Of a stretch of 15,884 nucleotides of DNA, positions 8,812-15,560 are shown one piece after another. Both the position numbers and the translations under genes were made by a program. Source of the stretch: Neisseriaceae bacterium (GTDB lineage Bacteria > Pseudomonadota > Gammaproteobacteria > Burkholderiales > UBA11063); assembly GCA_947441745.1 (NCBI GenBank), contig CANEUJ010000024.1, positions 1 through 15,884 of the forward strand. The letters are read 5' to 3'. Position 1 is the first letter of the stretch; every line of letters starts with the position of its first letter. A model generated the notes under the pieces. The model was not told where the DNA came from, made no database searches, and was given only the letters and a program-made list of their open reading frames with translations.

Positions 8812-9161
8812 TCCAGAGCTCCCTTTTTCCAAACGTATGCAAATCCAGCAATCAAAACTGCTAAGAATATTGACATCACGACAAAACCATACATTCCAAG
8901 ACTCTTAAATACTAAAGCCCATGGAAACAAAAATGCAATTTCAAGATCAAATAGTATAAACAAAATGGCAATTAAGTAATAACGCACATCAAATTTCATT
9001 CGTGCGTCTTCAAAGGCTTCAAAGCCACATTCATATGGAGAATTTTTTTGCGGATCTGGACGATGAGCACCGATAGCACGACCAGCCAGCAAAAGCAAAC
9101 CACCCATTATAAGACCGAGTATTATGAAGAATATTATCGGAAAATACTGACTTGATACCAT
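8802..9161 (-). CDS. nuoA: NADH-quinone oxidoreductase subunit A
   Basis: Small membrane subunit (ND3/Nqo7), 119 residues with three hydrophobic helices at about 6-27, 60-82 and 88-110. The loop after helix 1 has the family pattern SPYECGFE at 41-48, including Cys45, and the second helix has the conserved ILFDLEIAFLFPWA. This loop lies over the quinone entry region in complex I. The ATG is 25 nt downstream of the tRNA-Leu 3' end, with a modest AAAGG about 12 nt upstream. As first gene of the nuo series it has no room for its own conventional promoter between the tRNA and its start, so it is probably read from upstream. Confidence 0.97.
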   Translation of the reverse strand: MVSSQYFPIIFFIILGLIMGGLLLLAGRAIGAHRPDPQKNSPYECGFEAFEDARMKFDVRYYLIAILFILFDLEIAFLFPWALVFKSLGMYGFVVMSIFLAVLIAGFAYVWKKGALEWE

Positions 9162-9186
9162 TTATGCATTGCCTTTAAAAAACTCT

Positions 9187-9273
9187 TGGTGCCGTCAGTG
9201 GGACTCGAACCCACACAACCTTAAGGTCACCACCCCCTCAAGATGGCGTGTCTACCAGTTCCACCATGACGGC
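9187..9273 (-). tRNA. leuU: tRNA-Leu (anticodon GAG)
   Basis: An 87-nt class II tRNA on the minus strand with encoded CCA. The acceptor stem GCCGTCA pairs with TGACGGC, followed by discriminator A and CCA. The D arm is GTG...CAC. The anticodon stem CCATC/GGTGG closes the loop TTGAGGG, giving anticodon GAG for CUC/CUU codons. A long variable arm (GACC-TTAA-GGTT) is typical of leucine tRNAs. The T arm is GTGGG-TTCGAGT-CCCAC. It starts 9 bp after the secG stop and ends 25 bp before nuoA, so it is probably cut from a longer mRNA-like transcript. This position is shared by several proteobacteria. The symbol follows E. coli usage for the GAG isoacceptor. Confidence 0.97.
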
Positions 9274-9282
9274 TAAAGAAAA

Positions 9283-9651
9283 TTAGCCTGGAATCTGATT
9301 CTTTGTATCTTTGGTAGGCTGAGAAGATACTGGAGCACTAGATGCAACAGGTGCACTTGATAACACCTTACCATTCACTCCAGCCATTACACCAGCGTCT
9401 CCAACTTTACCGCTATTGTAAAGAAGCACTAATGCAAAAGTTGTTACAAAGAACACTACGGCAAAAACTGCTGTAGTACGACTTAAAAAGCTGGATGAGC
9501 CACTAGCTCCAAATAAAGACCCAGAACCGCCTCCAGAACCAAAAGTAGCACCAGCATCAGCACCTTTACCATGTTGTAACAATACAAGAACGATTATTGA
9601 GAATGCTGAAATAACCTGAACTACCCATACTAAAATTTTTATAATTTCCAT
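9283..9651 (-). CDS. secG: Preprotein translocase subunit SecG
   Basis: Inner-membrane protein of 122 residues that assists SecYE in protein export. Two transmembrane segments are visible, at about 3-23 and 60-79, joined by the family linker VLLQHGKGADAGATFG, a Gly/Ser stretch and GSSSFLSRTTA. The C-terminal 35 residues are a low-complexity Ala/Ser/Pro/Val tail, common in proteobacterial SecG. It sits 18 bp after tpiA and 9 bp before the tRNA, an order conserved in many beta- and gamma-proteobacteria. Length and pattern are normal. Confidence 0.95.
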   Translation of the reverse strand: MEIIKILVWVVQVISAFSIIVLVLLQHGKGADAGATFGSGGGSGSLFGASGSSSFLSRTTAVFAVVFFVTTFALVLLYNSGKVGDAGVMAGVNGKVLSSAPVASSAPVSSQPTKDTKNQIPG

Positions 9652-9669
9652 TTTTATATACTTAAAAAA

Positions 9670-10407
9670 TTAATAAGTGCAAATTGAAATAAAATCATCT
9701 GGTTTTAATGATGCACCACCAACTAAAACCCCATCAACTTCTGGTAAATTTAATATCTCATAAGCATTAACCCCTGAAACACTACCACCATACAATGCCG
9801 TTATTTTAGCATGTGGCAAATAATTTTGCACAAATGCCTTAATTAATTTTAATACTTCACATATCTGTTCACCATTTGGTACAACTCCAGTACCGATTGC
9901 CCAAATTGGCTCATAAGCAATTACCAGCTTATCAAACGAAGACTTTACCTGTAATAAAATCCTCAATTGATTATCTAAAAAATTTATGTATTTGCCATTT
10001 TCTCTAATACTTTTAGATTCTCCAATACAAAAAACAGGAGTGATTTTCTCATTTAAGGCATTATCTATCTTATTTACTAAAGAATCCTCGGTTTCATTTA
10101 AATATGCTCTTCGTTCAGAGTGGCCAATTATAAGATATTTTGTTCCTAATTCTTTTAGCATTGTAGCACTTATTTCACCAGTATATGCACCGTAGTTTAT
10201 AAATTCACTAACATCTTGTGCAGCTAAACTAAATTTAGCACCTAATTTATTTTTGATTTGGGAAGCAATATAGAGATAAATATTTGGTAGTGCGAGTATT
10301 ACTGATGGATTATTTGTATAAATGCATTTTGCATAAATAGACACATCACGTTCTATTTGCTCTACACTTCCATTCATCTTCCAGTTTGCTATAATTAATT
10401 TTGACAT
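9670..10407 (-). CDS. tpiA: Triosephosphate isomerase
   Basis: Cytosolic glycolytic and gluconeogenic enzyme interconverting dihydroxyacetone phosphate and glyceraldehyde 3-phosphate; 245 residues, the usual TIM-barrel length. The catalytic residues are all present: Asn8 and Lys10 in ANWKMNG, His96 in IIGHSERR and Glu166 in AYEPIWAIGTG. The flexible loop 6 follows Glu166. The phosphate-binding glycines appear as ALYGGSV and VLVGGASL near the C-terminus. It begins the minus-strand block and is preceded by an extended -10 promoter candidate (10441-10449). The ribosome binding site is weak (AAAGA about 7 nt before the ATG), which is common in this window. Confidence 0.98.
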   Translation of the reverse strand: MSKLIIANWKMNGSVEQIERDVSIYAKCIYTNNPSVILALPNIYLYIASQIKNKLGAKFSLAAQDVSEFINYGAYTGEISATMLKELGTKYLIIGHSERRAYLNETEDSLVNKIDNALNEKITPVFCIGESKSIRENGKYINFLDNQLRILLQVKSSFDKLVIAYEPIWAIGTGVVPNGEQICEVLKLIKAFVQNYLPHAKITALYGGSVSGVNAYEILNLPEVDGVLVGGASLKPDDFISICTY

Positions 10408-10440
10408 TTCGAATCTTTTTGGATAATTTTAATGTGAGAT

Positions 10441-10449
10441 ATTTTATCA
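10441..10449 (-). promoter_or_regulatory. Candidate extended -10 promoter for tpiA-secG-tRNA-nuo
   Basis: On the minus strand the bases read TGATAAAAT, an extended -10 (TGN followed by TAAAAT, five of six matches to TATAAT). No good -35 hexamer is seen, as is usual for extended -10 promoters. Transcription would start near 10434, leaving a leader of about 27 nt before the tpiA ATG. It is the best promoter candidate for the minus-strand block in this intergenic region. Confidence 0.5.
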
Positions 10450-10458
10450 TATTAGTTA

Positions 10459-10467
10459 TGCTATAAT
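10459..10467 (+). promoter_or_regulatory. Candidate extended -10 promoter for yciB-rsmA
   Basis: On the plus strand TGCTATAAT combines the TGN extension with a perfect TATAAT at 10462-10467. No convincing -35 lies 16-18 bp upstream. Initiation near 10474 would give a leader of about 25 nt to the yciB ATG at 10499, with AGG upstream as a weak ribosome binding site. It lies only 9 bp from the opposing tpiA element. Confidence 0.6.
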
Positions 10468-10498
10468 TACGTTTAATTAAATTTTATTTTAGGCATCT

Positions 10499-11035
10499 AT
10501 GCAAAACAATATATTATTTGAAATGTTTCCCTTAATTGCATTTTTTGCAGTTTATTATTTCACCAAAAACTTATTCTTAGCAACAGGAGTTTGTATAGTT
10601 GCTAGTTGGATACAGCTTTTGTCATATAGGATTAAATATAAATTCATCAGTAAAAACACTTGGATTAGTACAATCCTAATCACTGTTTTTGGTGGTTTAA
10701 CTATTTTTCTCCATAATAAAACTTTTGTGATGCTAAAACCAACGGTATTAATGTGGATTATTGGTACTTCACTAATAGTTGGGCAAATTGCGGGTAAAAA
10801 CGGTATCAAATTAATGCTTAGCAAAGAAATCAATTTGCCAAATAGTGTATGGAATAAACTAAATCTTGCCTGGGGTTTATTTTTTATCTTGATGGGTATT
10901 GTAAATTTATTTGTAGCGTTTAATTTTTCTGAATACGTATGGGTACAATTCAAAGTATTTGGTACTTTTAGCTGTAGTATAATTTTTATGATTATTAGCG
11001 TAGCGATAATTATGATAGCTAAGAAAAAACAATGA
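10499..11035 (+). CDS. yciB: YciB/IspZ-family inner-membrane septation protein
   Basis: Inner-membrane protein of 178 residues, close to the usual length of the YciB (septation protein A, IspZ/IspA) family. About six hydrophobic segments are visible (about 7-20, 25-42, 55-71, 80-98, 121-141, 150-174). Family features include the early FFAVYY at 15-20, FLHNKTF at 70-76, KPTVLMW at 80-86 and the C-terminal pattern LNLAWGLFFILMG followed by NLFVAFNFSEYVWVQFKVFG. In E. coli YciB contributes to envelope integrity and interacts with division and elongation proteins; in Shigella it affects septation. Its stop overlaps rsmA as ATGA, so the two are probably translated together. Naming is by family; the exact molecular role is not settled. 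Confidence 0.9.
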   Translation: MQNNILFEMFPLIAFFAVYYFTKNLFLATGVCIVASWIQLLSYRIKYKFISKNTWISTILITVFGGLTIFLHNKTFVMLKPTVLMWIIGTSLIVGQIAGKNGIKLMLSKEINLPNSVWNKLNLAWGLFFILMGIVNLFVAFNFSEYVWVQFKVFGTFSCSIIFMIISVAIIMIAKKKQ

Positions 11036-11787
11036 AACATATTGCAAAAAAAAGATTTGGTCAAAACTTCCTTAATGATGATTATATAATAAATCAAATC
11101 ATTGGAATAATATCACCAAAGCCTTATGATTTCTTAATTGAAATTGGCCCTGGACTCGCCGCCTTGACAAAGCCACTCTTGGATAAATTACCCAAACTTC
11201 ATGTGATTGAACTGGATCGTGATATTATTAGTTTTTTAAAATCCAACTTTTCTGACAATTTAGTTATACATGAGGGTGATGCACTCAAATTTGACTATAA
11301 ATTTAATGGTGAAGCTATTCGAGTGGTTGGTAATTTACCTTATAATATTTCAACTCCGTTATTATTTCATTTGGCATTATATCCAAACATAATCGATATG
11401 CATTTCATGCTTCAAAAAGAGGTAGTAGATCGCATATGTGCCAGTCCTGGGAATGCTGATTATGGACGTTTAAGTATTATGCTTCAATACAAATTTGACT
11501 GTCATAAGATGCTTGATGTTGGTAGCGAATGTTTTACTCCAGCACCTAAGGTGGAATCAGCTATTGTAAGACTAAAGCCAAAGTCGCGTGAAATGTGGCA
11601 ACATATAGATGAGAAAAAGCTCAACCATATTGTAACTGCAGCTTTTAGTAAACGTCGTAAAACAATCAGAAATAGTCTAAACAATATCATTAGCTTAGAA
11701 GTATTAGAGTGCTTAGGGATAGATAGCACTTCTCGGGCAGAAAACTTAAGTGTTAGTGATTATCTCAAACTTGCAACAATAGAATAG
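11032..11787 (+). CDS. rsmA: 16S rRNA (adenine1518/1519-N6)-dimethyltransferase RsmA (KsgA)
   Basis: SAM-dependent methyltransferase of 251 residues that dimethylates two adjacent adenines near the 3' end of 16S rRNA, a late step in 30S assembly. Visible motifs are KRFGQNFL at 7-14, SAM motif I EIGPGLAALT at 37-46, the acidic ELDRD at 60-64, the catalytic NLPYNIST at 101-108 and the C-terminal AFSKRRKTIRNSL. It is some 10-20 residues shorter than E. coli KsgA, mostly in the C-terminal domain. The sequence closely resembles the Neisseria-type protein as I remember it (DMHFMLQKEVV, DYGRLSIMLQY). The start overlaps the yciB stop as ATGA. Confidence 0.97.
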   Translation: MKHIAKKRFGQNFLNDDYIINQIIGIISPKPYDFLIEIGPGLAALTKPLLDKLPKLHVIELDRDIISFLKSNFSDNLVIHEGDALKFDYKFNGEAIRVVGNLPYNISTPLLFHLALYPNIIDMHFMLQKEVVDRICASPGNADYGRLSIMLQYKFDCHKMLDVGSECFTPAPKVESAIVRLKPKSREMWQHIDEKKLNHIVTAAFSKRRKTIRNSLNNIISLEVLECLGIDSTSRAENLSVSDYLKLATIE

Positions 11788-11795
11788 TTTCATAT

Positions 11796-12974
11796 ATGCT
11801 AGAAAAATATCCAACTCTTAGTTATGCACTAGATAATTCAAGATTTCAAGATATTGACACTCAAATTAATACCGATATAAATAACGGATTTCCAGGAGCT
11901 GGGTTAATTATAGTTAAAGATAATAAGATTATCAAACAAACAGTTTATGGTTACAGCCACAAATATGATGATAATGGTATACTCAACCACACTTTTGATA
12001 CTATGCAAATGGATACTATGTTTGATCTAGCATCAAACACCAAAATGTATGCTACAGTTTATGCTACTATGCATTTACTGAGTCTAGGTAAGATTGACTT
12101 AATGTATACAATTGATAATTATTTACCACAATTTAAAAATCATTCTCAAATCCCCAAAGTTATAAACTTATTACGTCATGATGCAGGTTATCCACCTGAT
12201 ATAGATGTATACAAATACGGAGCTATTGATAAATACCCACAAATCCGCGATATCATTGCTAACATAAAACCTGAGAGACCAATTGGAGGCACTCCAATAT
12301 ATAGTGATATTGATTTTATCTTGCTAGGAATGATAATTGAAGCTATAATAAAAGAACCTCTTGATGCCTACGTTGAGACTAATATCTATAAGTCACTTGG
12401 GCTAAGTCATACATTATATAATCCATTATCCAAAGGCTTCAACAAATCAGATTTTGCAGCAACTGAGGTACATGGTAATACTCGTGGTGGTAGTGTATTG
12501 TTTACTGGTATTAGAACCACTCCAATTTGTGGTGAAGTTCATGATGAAAAAACCTATTATGGGCTTGGTGGTGTTGCTGGACACGCTGGTTTATTTTCAA
12601 ATTTACATAATATGGCGGTACTTACCCAGATTATGCTAAACAATGGTGGATATGGCAATCATCAATTTTGGAGACCAGAAATTCAAAAACTATTTACTAC
12701 GCCAAATCAACTAGATAGCTCTTTTGGGCTGGGGTGGAGGCGTTATGGTGATAAAACGCAGTGGTTCACAAAATATGCTAGTAGTCAAGCAATCGGACAT
12801 AGTGGCTGGACTGGCACTGTTACGATAATTGACCCAGCATATAATTTAGCAATAATTTTACTTACCAATAAAAAACATTCTGAATATATAGACGGGGCTT
12901 TTGTTGGTGATAGTTTTGCAACTGGCAAGTATGCCACTATAATCGAATTAATTTATAAGAATTTGGTAGTTTAG
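11796..12974 (+). CDS. Serine beta-lactamase-fold hydrolase, YfeW/PBP4B-like
   Basis: A 392-residue member of the beta-lactamase/penicillin-binding protein fold (class C-like). The nucleophile motif is Ser80-Asn-Thr-Lys83 in FDLASNTKMYAT. The second motif is Tyr169-Ser-Asp171 (YSDIDFILLG), with Asp rather than the Asn of class C enzymes. The third box is His335-Ser-Gly337 (GHSGWTGT). From memory, these motifs plus VHDEKTYYGLGGVAGHAGLF and the C-terminal GKYA resemble E. coli YfeW (PBP4B), a putative D,D-carboxypeptidase; an esterase role is an alternative. No signal peptide or membrane anchor is visible, and the frame upstream of the ATG has no other start before a stop at 11757-11759. The gene begins 8 bp after rsmA with no clear Shine-Dalgarno. 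Function and location are therefore uncertain. Confidence 0.85.
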   Translation: MLEKYPTLSYALDNSRFQDIDTQINTDINNGFPGAGLIIVKDNKIIKQTVYGYSHKYDDNGILNHTFDTMQMDTMFDLASNTKMYATVYATMHLLSLGKIDLMYTIDNYLPQFKNHSQIPKVINLLRHDAGYPPDIDVYKYGAIDKYPQIRDIIANIKPERPIGGTPIYSDIDFILLGMIIEAIIKEPLDAYVETNIYKSLGLSHTLYNPLSKGFNKSDFAATEVHGNTRGGSVLFTGIRTTPICGEVHDEKTYYGLGGVAGHAGLFSNLHNMAVLTQIMLNNGGYGNHQFWRPEIQKLFTTPNQLDSSFGLGWRRYGDKTQWFTKYASSQAIGHSGWTGTVTIIDPAYNLAIILLTNKKHSEYIDGAFVGDSFATGKYATIIELIYKNLVV

Positions 12975-13063
12975 TATTTTGAAAGATACATTATAAATAG
13001 TGTGTTTATTGGGCAACCTGCGATCCAAAAATATGAAAGAAAATGAAATACATTCCCGCCTCA

Positions 13064-13072
13064 TGGTAAAAT
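13064..13072 (+). promoter_or_regulatory. Candidate extended -10 promoter for lipA-rlmD
   Basis: TGGTAAAAT is an extended -10 (TGN plus TAAAAT, five of six). A weak -35-like ATGAAA lies 18 bp upstream at 13043-13048. Initiation near 13079 would give a leader of about 49 nt before the lipA ATG. It lies in the 153-bp gap between the serine hydrolase and lipA, where no intrinsic terminator is evident. Confidence 0.45.
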
Positions 13073-13093
13073 ATGGTTTATTTAAAAATTAAC

Positions 13094-13115
13094 GGCAAAG
13101 TATCTTGCCATAGGA
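13094..13115 (+). promoter_or_regulatory. Small leader hairpin and ribosome binding site of lipA
   Basis: GGCAA (13094-13098) pairs with TTGCC (13105-13109) across a 6-nt loop, ending two bases before AGGA (13112-13115). AGGA is the only purine-rich ribosome binding site candidate, 12 nt before the lipA ATG, rather far. A five-pair stem could arise by chance; its closeness to the ribosome binding site is the reason to list it. It is not a terminator, as no T-run follows. Confidence 0.25.
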
Positions 13116-13127
13116 AATATAGCATAT

Positions 13128-14078
13128 ATGATAGCAGATAACACTCAAGGTGTAAAACACCGTGACGCGGCAAAAACCTCTAGAATACCCATAAAAATCG
13201 TACCAGTTACTGAAACGCTTAAGAAACCTGACTGGATACGGGTCAAAATACCAACTAGTGAAAAATTTAAAGAAGTCAAAAATTTACTTCGTGAGCACAA
13301 ACTTCATACAGTGTGTGAGGAAGCTAGCTGTCCCAATATCGGCGAATGCTTCAGTAAAGGTACGGCTACTTTTATGATTATGGGTGATATATGTACCCGT
13401 CGTTGTCCGTTTTGTGATGTTGGACACGGTCGCCCCAACCCATTAAACCCTGATGAACCCAAAGAGATCGCGAGATCAGTTAAGATTCTAAATCTAAAAT
13501 ATGTAGTTATAACAAGTGTAGATAGGGATGACTTAAGAGATGGTGGTGCTGGTCATTTTGTAGAATGTATAAAAGAAATACGTGCTACTAGTCCTGATTG
13601 TCGTATTGAAATTTTAGTACCAGATTTTAGAGGTCGACTTGATAAAGCTCTAGCGATTCTAAAAGATAATCCACCAGATGTATTAAACCACAATCTAGAA
13701 ACCGCCCCTAGACTTTATAAACAAAATCGTCCAGGGTCTGATTATCAACATTCACTTAACCTGTTAAAGCAATTTAAAGAAATGTGTCCTAACGTACCAA
13801 CCAAATCAGGAATTATGGTTGGTCTTGGCGAAACTGATGATGAAGTAAAAGAAATTTTACAAGATATGCGATTCCATAATATCGATATGTTGACTCTTGG
13901 ACAATATTTGCAACCATCACAACATCATGCACCAGTTACTCGTTATATGCACCCCGACACCTTTAAAGAAATGGAAAGTTTTGCATATTCTATTGGGTTT
14001 AAACATGCAGCAGTAGGGGCTTTAGTTCGTTCAAGCTATCACGCTGATGAACAAGCTCACCAAGTGGTAGCAGGTTAA
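13128..14078 (+). CDS. lipA: Lipoyl synthase
   Basis: Radical SAM enzyme of 316 residues that inserts two sulfurs into octanoyl groups on lipoyl domains of 2-oxoacid dehydrogenases and the glycine cleavage H protein. The auxiliary [4Fe-4S] cluster motif is Cys63, Cys68 and Cys74 (CEEASCPNIGEC), and Ser302 in the C-terminal RSSYHAD is its expected fourth ligand. The radical SAM cluster motif is Cys89-x3-Cys93-x2-Cys96 (CTRRCPFC). The basic N-terminal lead (about 1-30, including AAKTSRIPIK) followed by KKPDWIRVK matches beta-proteobacterial LipA. The usual partner lipB is not adjacent on either side in this window. Its stop is one base from the rlmD ATG. Confidence 0.98.
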   Translation: MIADNTQGVKHRDAAKTSRIPIKIVPVTETLKKPDWIRVKIPTSEKFKEVKNLLREHKLHTVCEEASCPNIGECFSKGTATFMIMGDICTRRCPFCDVGHGRPNPLNPDEPKEIARSVKILNLKYVVITSVDRDDLRDGGAGHFVECIKEIRATSPDCRIEILVPDFRGRLDKALAILKDNPPDVLNHNLETAPRLYKQNRPGSDYQHSLNLLKQFKEMCPNVPTKSGIMVGLGETDDEVKEILQDMRFHNIDMLTLGQYLQPSQHHAPVTRYMHPDTFKEMESFAYSIGFKHAAVGALVRSSYHADEQAHQVVAG

Positions 14079-14079
14079 T

Positions 14080-15411
14080 ATGGAACAAAACATACCACAA
14101 AACCTGCATCAAGTAACTATCGAGGGTATTGACTTAGACGGCAAAGGAATTGCTAGAATAGATGGCAAAACTATTTTTGTCGATGGGGTTTTACCAACAG
14201 AAATTGTGAATATTGAAATTTACAAAAGACGAGACAAATTCGACAAAGCTCGGGCTCTTGAGATAATTACCAAAAGCACTGAAAGAGTTGAACCACTATG
14301 CCCTAATTTTGGTGTTTGTGGTGGATGTTCAATCCAACATATCGATATCGATGCTCAAGTTAAATACAAACAACAAGTATTAATTGACAATCTAAAACAT
14401 ATTGGCAAAGTTAGTACTAATGAAGTTCTCCCTGCTATAAATTCAACTTCTTGGGGGTATCGTCATCGAGCAAGAATGTCTAGTCGCTATGTCGCCAAAA
14501 AAGGTGGGGTATTGGTTGGGTTTCATGAAAAAGGCTCATCATTTGTTGCTAATATGTCTGAATGTAAGATATTACCACAAAATGTATCTGACTTAATACC
14601 AGAACTACGTGTATTAGTAGATAAACTATCAATTAAAGATAGAGTACCTCAAATTGAAGTTGCAGTTGGAGACAAAGTAACTGCTTTAGTATTTAGGATC
14701 ATGGATCCACTTAACTCAGCTGATGAAATATTACTTAAAGAGTTTGCTGATATTCACCATAATATACCAGTACAAATATGGCTACAACCCAAAGGCCCTG
14801 ATACTTGTTATCCATTTTATCCACTAGATGTGGCTAGACTAAGTTATAGTATAACTAAATTTAACCTTGAAATGCCGTATTATCCAAGCGAGTTTACTCA
14901 AGTTAATCCACATATGAATAATAAAATGATAGAACTAGCTATTACGTTATTAGATCCACAGAAAAATGAAATAATAGCTGATTTATTTTGTGGAATTGGT
15001 AATTTTACTCTACCTATTGCTAACTACGCTAATAGTGTAGTTGGGATTGAAGGTAGTAGCCAATTAGTTAAAAGAGCAATGGACAATGCTATTCATAATC
15101 AATTAGATCATAAAGTAAGTTACTTAGTTAGTAATTTATTTAAAGTAGATGAAAACTCTCTAAAAGAACTGGGCAAATTTGATAAATGGTTAATTGACCC
15201 ACCGCGGGATGGAGCATATGAGCTGATAAAAGCAATTACCCCTGAGATAGCACCAAGTAAAATAGTATACGTATCATGTAATCCAGCAACACTAGCACGA
15301 GATGCTGATATATTGGTCAATACACATGGTTATACACTTTCAAAGGCTGGAGTTATGAATATGTTTCCGCATACCTCACATATCGAATCAATCGCCGTCT
15401 TCGACCGCTAG
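14080..15411 (+). CDS. rlmD: 23S rRNA (uracil1939-C5)-methyltransferase RlmD
   Basis: SAM- and Fe-S-dependent RNA methyltransferase (RumA/TrmA family), 443 residues. The N-terminal TRAM domain covers about 10-65 (VTIEGIDLDGKGIARIDG). The [4Fe-4S] ligands are Cys74, Cys80, Cys83 (CPNFGVCGGC) and Cys162 (ECKIL). SAM motif I is IADLFCGIGNF in the second half. The catalytic region has DPPRDG at 373-378 and nucleophile Cys400 in VSCNPATLARD, and the protein ends with the family HIESIAVFDR. The presence of the Cys cluster separates RlmD from TrmA. RlmC is a less likely alternative because of the TRAM domain. It is almost fused to lipA (1-bp gap) with AGG inside the lipA end as ribosome binding site, so it is probably co-translated. 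Confidence 0.94.
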   Translation: MEQNIPQNLHQVTIEGIDLDGKGIARIDGKTIFVDGVLPTEIVNIEIYKRRDKFDKARALEIITKSTERVEPLCPNFGVCGGCSIQHIDIDAQVKYKQQVLIDNLKHIGKVSTNEVLPAINSTSWGYRHRARMSSRYVAKKGGVLVGFHEKGSSFVANMSECKILPQNVSDLIPELRVLVDKLSIKDRVPQIEVAVGDKVTALVFRIMDPLNSADEILLKEFADIHHNIPVQIWLQPKGPDTCYPFYPLDVARLSYSITKFNLEMPYYPSEFTQVNPHMNNKMIELAITLLDPQKNEIIADLFCGIGNFTLPIANYANSVVGIEGSSQLVKRAMDNAIHNQLDHKVSYLVSNLFKVDENSLKELGKFDKWLIDPPRDGAYELIKAITPEIAPSKIVYVSCNPATLARDADILVNTHGYTLSKAGVMNMFPHTSHIESIAVFDR

Positions 15412-15424
15412 GACTACATCGAGA

Positions 15425-15560
15425 CTAAATTTGTCATAGAGAGACATGGATTCCAAACTCGTGACGATACAGCATTGTGTTTAGGTTTGGAATTACTTTG
15501 GAGAGCGATACAGTTAATTCGTCCTCGAAGTAGTTTTATCGTCATTCTAAACACAAACTC
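15425..15560. repeat. Degenerate, partly inverted copy of the 141-bp repeat
   Basis: The stretch after rlmD is related to the tandem units that follow. The left part (15445-15484), read on the minus strand, gives CTAAACACAATGCTGTATCG and then CACGAGTTTGGAATCCATG. This matches the start of a unit and its lead-in (CTAAACACAAACTCTTTGCT onwards, 15547-15592) with a few mismatches and a short gap. The two form an imperfect inverted repeat around a 62-bp spacer. The right part (about 15511-15560) is in direct orientation and resembles the last third of a unit, including AATTCGT and GTCATTCTAAAC against GTCATCCCAAAC. Confidence 0.65.

Noticed and set aside
8812..8832. Longer nuoB start at 8832
   Set aside because: It adds seven residues read from the end of nuoA; the ATG at 8811 gives the usual N-terminus and has GGGAG at a proper distance.
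10401..10406. TTGACA as a -35 box for yciB
   Set aside because: It is the start of tpiA on the other strand (ATG TCA A) and lies 55 bp before the TATAAT at 10462. The only nearer partner is GATAAT with a short 15-bp spacer.
10555..11097. 180-codon minus-strand open frame opposite yciB
   Set aside because: It is long, but it mirrors a convincing membrane protein frame on the plus strand, crosses the yciB-rsmA junction, and its translation has no family pattern.
13149..13162. Palindrome GGTGT-AAA-ACACC at the start of lipA as an operator
   Set aside because: It lies inside the coding region, the arms are only 5 bp, and there is no second copy or matching regulator in the window.
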